This document shows, in pieces, positions 14,677 through 21,293 of a DNA stretch of 25,166 bases. The position numbers were made by a program, and so were the translations under genes. The stretch comes from Bacteriovoracaceae bacterium UBA4573 (GTDB lineage Bacteria; Bdellovibrionota; UBA1018; UBA923), in NCBI GenBank assembly GCA_002387735.1, contig DGKJ01000103.1, positions 1 to 25,166 of the forward strand. The letters run 5' to 3'. Every line of letters starts with the position of its first letter. Positions within the stretch are counted from its first letter, which is position 1. Below the pieces are notes generated by a model, which saw only the letters and a program-made list of their open reading frames with translations, had not been told where the DNA came from and did no database searches.

Positions 14677-16827
14677 GTGGCAGAAGCCAAAGTAGGGGCA
14701 GCAACAGCAGACGCGAAAAAGGGTGCAGCGGGCGACGTAAAAGTCGGCAATCCGCTCATGTCGCGCTTCATTCAAAATTCTGACATGGTACTCGCCGTCG
14801 GAATCGTGGCGATCTTGATCGTCATGGTTTTGCCACTTCCGGCATTTGTAGTCGATATTTTGTTGTCGAGTTCGATTGCGCTAAGCGTCGTACTTTTGTT
14901 AGCGGCACTTTATACCCAGCGACCGCTCGATTTTAGCTCGTTTCCGAGCCTGCTTTTACTCACCACATTGTTTCGGCTCAGTCTAAACGTGGCGAGCACA
15001 CGATTGATTTTGCTGCACGGCGCCGACCGAGGAGTCGACGCAGCCGGTGACGTGATACGAAGTTTCGGTGAATTCGTCGTTGGCGGTAATTACGCGGTCG
15101 GGATCATCGTTTTTATCATTTTGGTGATCATTAACTTCATCGTTATCACTAAAGGCGCTGGCCGCGTCGCCGAAGTAGCTGCACGCTTCACGTTGGACGC
15201 GATGCCCGGCAAGCAAATGGCGATCGACGCCGATTTGAACGCCGGTGTGATTAACGAAGAAGAGGCCCGAAAACGGCGATCAGAGATTGCACGAGAGGCT
15301 GACTTTTACGGCGCGATGGACGGTGCCAGTAAGTTCGTGCGCGGTGACGCGATTGCGGGAATATTAATTGTTCTCGTCAACGTGATTGGCGGTATTTTAA
15401 TCGGCACCCTTCAGCAGGGCAAGGGGCTGGGCGAAGCCGCCAGCACCTACACTTTACTCACCATCGGTGACGGTCTGGTAACTCAAATCCCTGCGTTAAT
15501 TATTTCAACTGCTGCTGGTATGATCGTCACGCGCGCCGCTTCGGGTCAGAATCTCTCGCGCGAATTTACGTCTCAGCTCACTGCGCAACCCAAAGCAATG
15601 ATGGTCGCTGCGTTTGTTATGTTCGTGATGGCGATAATTCCAGGGTTACCGTTTCTGCCGTTTGTGACGATGTCCTTCGCTGCTGGATACTTGGCATATC
15701 GACTCACCGAAAAAGAAAAATCAGTCGCGGAAGTTAATAGACGTCGTGAGGAACTCGAAAAACTCAAACCCCAAAAAGAAAAGCTCGAAAGCCTCTTGCC
15801 GGTCGATGTTCTCGAACTCGAGGTTGGTTATGGTTTGATTTCGATTGTAGATTCTGAACAAAACGGCGAACTCCTTGAACGTATCACTCACATTCGTAAA
15901 CAGTTCGCGCTGGATTTAGGTGTAATCATTCCACCACTGCGAATTCGCGATAACTTACAGCTTAAACCGGGCGAGTACATTATCCAGTTAAAAGGCGTTA
16001 CGATTGCTCAGGGTGAGCTCATGGTCGACCATTGGTTAGCCATGGACCCTGGCAATGCTTCTGAGCGAATCCCTGGAGTTCCCACCACTGAACCAGCGTT
16101 TGGATTGGCTGCGATTTGGATTACCGCCAAACAAAAAGAACAAGCTCAAATCGCAGGTTACACCGTGGTGGACTTATCTACTGTTATTGCCACCCACTTG
16201 ACCGAGCTAATTCGTAAGCATGCGCATGAACTTTTGGGACGTCAGGAAATTCAAAATCTAATCGATGTCGTGAAGCAAAATCACCCGAAAGTGGTGGAAG
16301 AACTGATTCCAACGCTGCTTCCAGTGGGTACGGTATTGAAAGTATGTCAAAATCTTTTGCGTGAAGGGGTGAGTATTAGAGACCTTCGCACTATTCTTGA
16401 AACACTGGCTGATCATTCCGCACAGACTAAAGATGCCCTTTTGTTGACCGAGTACTCGCGATCAGCTCTCGCTCGGAGCATTACCAAAAAGCTTCTTAAT
16501 TCGGGCGGCGAGTTACCGTTGATCACGTTGGAGCGATCATTAGAAGAACAGGTCGCTTCGGGATTGATTCAAACCGATCAAGGGCCGCAGTTGTCGCTTG
16601 AGCCCGGTTTTGTTCAGAATCTCATACGGGAACTTAACGCTCAAGCAGAGCGAATGGTGATGGTGAACTCCAACGCGGTTCTTTTGGTGTCGCCGGTGAT
16701 CCGCGCTCACATTCGGCAATTGGTCGAAAAATTTATTCCACATTTGGTCGTGCTATCTCACAACGAGATTTCACCCAATATTCCTATTAAGTCTTTTTCC
16801 ACAGTGAGGATGAGTCATGCAGGTTAA
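14677..16827 (+). CDS. flhA: Flagellar export apparatus protein FlhA
   Basis: FlhA forms the nonameric ring that docks substrates and chaperones and uses the proton gradient for export. It has 716 residues. After a short Ala/Lys-rich N-terminus, eight hydrophobic segments fill about 30-340. Between them lies the FHIPEP signature GRVAEVAARFTLDAMPGKQM, followed by AIDADLNAGVINEEEARKRR and YGAMDGASKFVRGDAIAGI. The cytoplasmic domain (about 370-716) contains LLPVDVLELEVGYGLISIVD, RIRDNLQLKPGEYIIQLKG and a C-terminus with NSNAVLLVSPVIRAHIRQLV. The start is GTG 14677, and the ribosome binding site lies in a small hairpin. The last 11 bases overlap the start of flhF. Confidence 0.97.
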   Translation: MAEAKVGAATADAKKGAAGDVKVGNPLMSRFIQNSDMVLAVGIVAILIVMVLPLPAFVVDILLSSSIALSVVLLLAALYTQRPLDFSSFPSLLLLTTLFRLSLNVASTRLILLHGADRGVDAAGDVIRSFGEFVVGGNYAVGIIVFIILVIINFIVITKGAGRVAEVAARFTLDAMPGKQMAIDADLNAGVINEEEARKRRSEIAREADFYGAMDGASKFVRGDAIAGILIVLVNVIGGILIGTLQQGKGLGEAASTYTLLTIGDGLVTQIPALIISTAAGMIVTRAASGQNLSREFTSQLTAQPKAMMVAAFVMFVMAIIPGLPFLPFVTMSFAAGYLAYRLTEKEKSVAEVNRRREELEKLKPQKEKLESLLPVDVLELEVGYGLISIVDSEQNGELLERITHIRKQFALDLGVIIPPLRIRDNLQLKPGEYIIQLKGVTIAQGELMVDHWLAMDPGNASERIPGVPTTEPAFGLAAIWITAKQKEQAQIAGYTVVDLSTVIATHLTELIRKHAHELLGRQEIQNLIDVVKQNHPKVVEELIPTLLPVGTVLKVCQNLLREGVSIRDLRTILETLADHSAQTKDALLLTEYSRSALARSITKKLLNSGGELPLITLERSLEEQVASGLIQTDQGPQLSLEPGFVQNLIRELNAQAERMVMVNSNAVLLVSPVIRAHIRQLVEKFIPHLVVLSHNEISPNIPIKSFSTVRMSHAG

Positions 16828-18307
16828 AAAGTTCGAGGCCCAAACAATGCAGGAAGCTCTGAAGCTTGTTAAAACCGAGCTTGGACCCGAAGCCATAATT
16901 TTGTCGACTAAAAATCACAAAAAAGGATTTGGGCTGCTCTCGAAAGCATCGGTCGAGGTTACCGCGGCGGTGGCCGATCGATCGCTTCTTAAGAAAAAAG
17001 TGACCGATAAAGTCATGACTGGTCCGATTAATGAGCAGATTCAAAAATTCTCGGCGAGTAAACAGTCAGAGGTTTACGACCGAGTAGGTGAATATTACAT
17101 CGATAAAGCAAAGGCTCGGATTCAAGCTCGTAGAGAGCGCGAAGAGCGCGACGCAGAAAAAGAACAACGCAGAAAAGAACGAAGCCAACAGGCTCGCCAT
17201 TCTGGTGCAAGTGCTCAAACCGCTAATCCCGAGCCGCGGCGCTACGCAGACATCGGTGACGACGACGAAGCTGCAGTCTCGAAGGCGCAATCAACGGACG
17301 CAGGGCTTCCGTCGAACTATGCTCGCAACGGAAGGGTTTTCACTGAGGCACCTGCTTCTTATGACACTGCCCCTAACAACAGTAATACCTATGCGAACTA
17401 TTCTTCTAACGAGAGTCAGCACCGAGAAAAAGTACTCGCAGCAGAAGTGGAACAACTGAAAAACATTGTTGAAGAACTCAAAAACGAGCAGGCGATGATT
17501 GCAGATTCTCGCGTCGCAGAAAGTGCGGGCGATGCGGTTTATGCGGAATTTCAGAATCTCCTGAGAAACGGCATCGAAAAGAAATACGCGTCACTTCTCA
17601 CTAAACACGTGACGCTGGTACTTCCGCGAGAAGCCCAGCGAGATCCCGACCGCGTACTTGACGCTTTGGCGGTAGAACTCATGAACGGGATTCGCATAGA
17701 ACAGCCACTGGACGTGCTGAGTGATCAGAAAAAGGTATTAGCCCTAGTTGGCGCAACTGGAGTGGGTAAAACCACGACCATCGCAAAGCTCGCAAGTCAG
17801 GCGATCTTAAAAAAGGGTTTAAAAGTAGGTTTAATAAATATTGATTCCTACAAAATCGCGGCCACTGACCAGTTGGCCACATATGCCAAAATTCTGGGCG
17901 TACCCTTTAGGCAAGCCGGTACCGCCAGTGAACTCGAACGGGCATTGGCAGAGTTCAAGCCAATGGACCTAGTCTTGATCGATACGAGCGGTCGGTCGCA
18001 ACGAGACACCGAGAATCTTTTAGAAATGCAAAAAATATTAAAAAGCGCGGGCGTAGAGTCGTTGCTGATCTTGAGTGCTCCCACTAGGGACCAAGAGCTT
18101 TACGACATATTGACGCGTTTTAGCATTTTCGACCCTAAGGGCGTGGTTTTTAGCAAACTCGATGAATGTACTACTTACGGATGCATTTACAACGTTGCTC
18201 AAAGGTCTGGATTACCGTTGACGTACTTCACTGTCGGTCAGCGGGTGCCCGAAGACATTGAAGTCGCGTCGCGTGAGCGTTTGGCGAGCTTGATCTTAGA
18301 TTTGTAA
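16817..18307 (+). CDS. flhF: Flagellar placement GTPase FlhF
   Basis: FlhF is the SRP-type GTPase that marks the cell pole for flagellar assembly. The 496-residue product has the FlhF N-terminus (QVKKFEAQTMQEALKLVKTE), then a long variable charged B region (about 90-230, coiled coil with ERDAEKEQRRKER, then Asn/Ser-rich). The NG domain follows: G1 VGATGVGKTTTIAKLA (about 311-327), DSYKIAATDQLATYAKILGV, G3 LIDTSGRSQRD, and G4 SKLDE in place of TKLD. It ends with FTVGQRVPEDIEVASRERLA, as in FlhF. The B region is longer than in many homologues. The gene overlaps flhA by 11 bases and lies next to its partner flhG, which points to polar flagellation. Confidence 0.96.
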   Translation: MQVKKFEAQTMQEALKLVKTELGPEAIILSTKNHKKGFGLLSKASVEVTAAVADRSLLKKKVTDKVMTGPINEQIQKFSASKQSEVYDRVGEYYIDKAKARIQARREREERDAEKEQRRKERSQQARHSGASAQTANPEPRRYADIGDDDEAAVSKAQSTDAGLPSNYARNGRVFTEAPASYDTAPNNSNTYANYSSNESQHREKVLAAEVEQLKNIVEELKNEQAMIADSRVAESAGDAVYAEFQNLLRNGIEKKYASLLTKHVTLVLPREAQRDPDRVLDALAVELMNGIRIEQPLDVLSDQKKVLALVGATGVGKTTTIAKLASQAILKKGLKVGLINIDSYKIAATDQLATYAKILGVPFRQAGTASELERALAEFKPMDLVLIDTSGRSQRDTENLLEMQKILKSAGVESLLILSAPTRDQELYDILTRFSIFDPKGVVFSKLDECTTYGCIYNVAQRSGLPLTYFTVGQRVPEDIEVASRERLASLILDL

Positions 18308-18331
18308 ACAACGGCGAAGGAGAGCATTGCG

Positions 18332-19258
18332 ATGGAACAACATGGAAGCGGTAAGAGACAGGATCAAGCGGACACACTTCGCCGACTGATGCACGGACGG
18401 GTCGCCATAAGACCCCAGACGTTCAAACCAATACGTGTAATCTCAGTAACTAGCGGCAAGGGAGGCGTCGGGAAAACGAACATCGTAGCGAACCTGGCGG
18501 TCTTGCTGCAACGGTTGGGGCACAAGGTTTTGGTATTAGACGGGGATTTTGGTCTCGCGAACCTGAATATCGTAATGGGCTTGGAACCTAAGGGAACTCT
18601 GTACGATGTTCTTGAGGGAACGAAAACAATCGAAGAAGTAATGTTAACCGGGCCTGGCGGAATTCGAGTCATTCCGGCTTCCTCCGGCATTTTTAAGATG
18701 ACACAGCTTTCCATGGCCGAAAAAGCCATTCTCATGGAACGGCTCGAACAGTCGCCGTTCTCGTTCGACGTATTGCTCATCGATACTGGCGCGGGAATTA
18801 ATTCAGATGTTACGTACTTAAATTCTGCGGCCACTGAAGTAATTGTCGTGGCAACGCCCGAGCCAACCAGTATTGCAGATGCTTATGCACTAATGAAAGT
18901 CATGAGCCAAGACTACCGAGTGAAGCGCTTCAAACTGTTAGTCAACATGGTGGCCAATCCTAAAGAAGGTTTGGGCGTCTACAATAACATTCTTAACGTA
19001 GCCGATCGGTTTTTGAATATAAGCATCGAATACCTTGGTCACGTACTAGATGATCGAAAAATTAGTCAGGCAGTACTGTCGCGTAAGGTCGCTTGTGAAT
19101 CTTATCCCACAAGCCTCGCAGTACGGTGCCTAGAGACGACTGCAAAAAGCTTAATCGATACTCCAGCCAAGGGCGAACTCACCGGAAACGTTCAGTTCTT
19201 CTGGAGAACACTATTAAAAGAAGACGAGACCAGCGCGGTCGATAGGAGAGAGCTATGA
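18332..19258 (+). CDS. flhG: Flagellar number regulator FlhG (FleN/YlxH), MinD-like ATPase
   Basis: FlhG is a MinD/ParA-family ATPase that limits flagellar number and stimulates FlhF GTPase. The 308-residue product carries at its N-terminus the activator helix DQADTLRRLM (residues about 7-16, the DQAxxLR motif known to contact FlhF). The deviant Walker A motif VTSGKGGVGKTNIVANLAVL follows (about 36-55). The A'-type motif is VLDGDFGLANLNIVMGLEPK and the Walker B segment is FDVLLIDTGAGI, with VTYLNSAATEVIVVATPEPT after it. It ends with a C-terminal region that could hold a membrane-targeting helix. It lies 24 bases after flhF and overlaps fliA by 4 bases. In some species FlhG also represses the master regulator; that link cannot be judged here. 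Confidence 0.95.
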   Translation: MEQHGSGKRQDQADTLRRLMHGRVAIRPQTFKPIRVISVTSGKGGVGKTNIVANLAVLLQRLGHKVLVLDGDFGLANLNIVMGLEPKGTLYDVLEGTKTIEEVMLTGPGGIRVIPASSGIFKMTQLSMAEKAILMERLEQSPFSFDVLLIDTGAGINSDVTYLNSAATEVIVVATPEPTSIADAYALMKVMSQDYRVKRFKLLVNMVANPKEGLGVYNNILNVADRFLNISIEYLGHVLDDRKISQAVLSRKVACESYPTSLAVRCLETTAKSLIDTPAKGELTGNVQFFWRTLLKEDETSAVDRREL

Positions 19259-20295
19259 AGGGCGGAATTGGAAAGTACAAGCAGCAGCAAAAAATCGCCA
19301 AACAGGCCAAAGAAACCATCGCTTTGCGCGAGGAATTAGCTTCGCTTCAAGAAATTGTCGCAGTCGAAAATGGCGACTCGCTTACCGCCGTGAGTTTCGA
19401 TCAAGTGGTTCTTTCCGAAGAGGCAGCCACTCGGCTGGCAGATGAAGCCATGGCGGAAGACGAGGATCTAGATCTCGAAAAAATCATAAATGTTGCAAAA
19501 AATAGCGTAGCAAGACCAAAAATAGATGATCGCTCGGGTCCTGATAAGAAAAAGAAAAAAGAAAAACTCGGAAGCCGCGAAGAGATCATTCTGGAATATG
19601 CTCCCCTCATAAAATACGTTGCGCAGAAAATCGCCGCTCGATTACCGGCGAATATCGAGTTAGACGATCTCATTAGTTCCGGCGTGATCGGACTAATGGA
19701 CGCCATCGAAAAGTATGATCCTACTCGCGATAACAAGTTCAAAACATATGCCGAATTTCGAATACGCGGTGCAATTCTCGATGAATTGCGTGCTCAAGAT
19801 TGGGTTCCGCGTTCGGTGCGTGAAAAAGGAAAAATGCTCGAACGGGCATTTGCGAAAATTGAACAAGAACGAGGGCGACCAGCGACTGACGAAGAGGTTT
19901 GCGAAGAGCTAAAAATTTCGCAAGACGAGTACTACGATCTTCTCAATCAAGTGAGGTCGGTGTCCCTGTTGAGCTACGATGATTTGTCCACCGTTTCAAA
20001 GGGTGACAAAAGAACCGCACTTGGAATGACCGAAAACGGCAAAGGCGCGAATCCGTACGTCGAAGTTAACAGCGCTCATTTGAAAAAAATGGTCTCGGAG
20101 GCCATTAAAGATCTCCCTGAAAAACAGCGGTTAGTGCTGTCGCTTTACTATTACGAAGACCTAAACCTCAAGGAGATTGGGCGGGTGTTAGAGGTTACCG
20201 AGTCCCGAGTGTCGCAGCTGCACACACAGGCGATTATACGCCTGAAATCTAAACTCAAAAATCATTTTGACGATTTTATAACGATGCTTGCATGA
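19255..20295 (+). CDS. fliA: Flagellar sigma factor FliA (sigma-28) with long N-terminal extension
   Basis: This is a sigma-70 family factor for late flagellar and chemotaxis genes. Region 2 is at about 113-190 (LEYAPLIKYVAQKIAARLPA, VIGLMDAIEKYDPTRDNKFK, AEFRIRGAILDELRAQDWVP), region 3 at about 190-240 (RSVREKGKMLERAFAKIEQE). Region 4 is at about 285-340 (IKDLPEKQRLVLSLYYYEDL, then LKEIGRVLEVTESRVSQLHT). These are the FliA/WhiG forms. FliA is usually 240-265 residues; this one has 346 because of about 90 extra N-terminal residues, Lys/Gln-rich, then acidic (EAMAEDEDLDLEK), then Lys-rich. The start at 19255 is well supported: it overlaps the flhG stop (ATGA) and AGGAGAG lies at 19244-19250. 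No FlgM anti-sigma gene is in the window. Confidence 0.93.
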   Translation: MKGGIGKYKQQQKIAKQAKETIALREELASLQEIVAVENGDSLTAVSFDQVVLSEEAATRLADEAMAEDEDLDLEKIINVAKNSVARPKIDDRSGPDKKKKKEKLGSREEIILEYAPLIKYVAQKIAARLPANIELDDLISSGVIGLMDAIEKYDPTRDNKFKTYAEFRIRGAILDELRAQDWVPRSVREKGKMLERAFAKIEQERGRPATDEEVCEELKISQDEYYDLLNQVRSVSLLSYDDLSTVSKGDKRTALGMTENGKGANPYVEVNSAHLKKMVSEAIKDLPEKQRLVLSLYYYEDLNLKEIGRVLEVTESRVSQLHTQAIIRLKSKLKNHFDDFITMLA

Positions 20296-21293
20296 ACGAT
20301 TTGTATTCAATTGCCAGTGAACTGGTTACAGAGCGCAAAATGTTGTTGGAAGCGGTGAAGCGCCTGGAACGGTCTGTGCGGATAGTCGATGAGACGCCTG
20401 CGCATCAGTCAGTGGCCGCACTTCACGAATCAATCGGTCGGGTAGGCGGGTTGTTGCGGGCGATTCTCCAGCTGAGCGAAATGAACCAGGAACGCGATTT
20501 TGGCGCCGTTGCGCGAGCAATCGAGAGTCGCTTACGTGATCACGGAAAAAAAATAAGTAAAAACGTCGACATCGTTTTTGCAGATCCAACCGCAGTAAAA
20601 GCTGACGCCGCAATACTTGATAAAATAACCACCCCACTGATCGAACTTTTTATTTGTACGCTAGATTATGGCGTTGAGACCGAACGAGAGCGACTGCTTC
20701 GTGGAAAAAAGAAAAATACCGTCTTTCGAATAAATGCCGTGCCCTGCAGCGCCGGTATTTTGATGACGGTGAATTTCGACGGAAACGGCGTGATTCCACC
20801 ACTTTCGCTGCAACAAAGTCGGCAGTTAGGCGCCGCGGGAATAAGACTAGAGTTTCAAGGCACCCCTGGAGTGGAGTCTTCCTGGAGAGTCATCTTTTCC
20901 AGTAGTCAGAAAACGATCAAGTGCATTCGTGCGGTAGTTGACGGAGTAGAGTGCGCTATTCCGTTGTGGTCTAGTTTTGGCATCAAGAAAAATGTGACAG
21001 TTACTCGAGGAACACTTTACTCCTTAACTCGGGACTGGAATCTGCGGGAACTTCCTCAAGGGTCTAAGGTGACCTATCTCATTACAATGGGAGCCGGCAG
21101 TGCCAAAAAGAACCTGGTACTCGACGACATGCATGGAGCTGACGATGTATTGATTAGAGAACTACCTCCGGCATTGTTAGCTGGCGGCAAAGTCCTCGGG
21201 CTCGCGGTTTGGAGCGACACAAGTGCGAATATGGTCAGATTGCTGCCTGTAATCGACCCAAATTGGATCGCTCACTCAAGGAGCGGTGAATGA
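20292..21293 (+). CDS. Degenerate CheA-like protein without phosphoacceptor domain
   Basis: This 333-residue soluble protein follows the CheA order P3-P4-P5. P3-like: DLYSIASELVTERKMLLEAV (2-21, compare the CheA dimerisation helix with GELV-x-R-x-x-L) and a second helix to about 82. P4-like: LDKITTPLIELFICTLDYGV with ETERERLLRGKK (109-140), aligning with CheA DPL-H-LVRN-xDHGIE-PEER-xAGK. P5/CheW-like: 207-325, including AKKNLVLDDMHGADDVLIRE and VLGLAVWSDTSANMVRLLPV. The HPt (P1) and CheY-binding (P2) domains are absent. In the N-box the His, Arg and Asn positions are Glu118, Ile121 and Cys122. G1 is reduced to FDGNG (162-166) and the ATP-lid region is mostly deleted. ATP binding and phosphotransfer are therefore unlikely. 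It overlaps fliA and the next gene by 4 bases each. The homology is by eye; a non-catalytic scaffold role is inference. Confidence 0.7.
   Translation: MNDLYSIASELVTERKMLLEAVKRLERSVRIVDETPAHQSVAALHESIGRVGGLLRAILQLSEMNQERDFGAVARAIESRLRDHGKKISKNVDIVFADPTAVKADAAILDKITTPLIELFICTLDYGVETERERLLRGKKKNTVFRINAVPCSAGILMTVNFDGNGVIPPLSLQQSRQLGAAGIRLEFQGTPGVESSWRVIFSSSQKTIKCIRAVVDGVECAIPLWSSFGIKKNVTVTRGTLYSLTRDWNLRELPQGSKVTYLITMGAGSAKKNLVLDDMHGADDVLIRELPPALLAGGKVLGLAVWSDTSANMVRLLPVIDPNWIAHSRSGE

Noticed and set aside
20292..21293. The CheA-like gene as a decaying pseudogene
   Set aside because: The frame is intact, both ends overlap neighbours in the normal ATGA way, and P3 and P5 parts remain well formed, so selection for a non-catalytic role is more likely.
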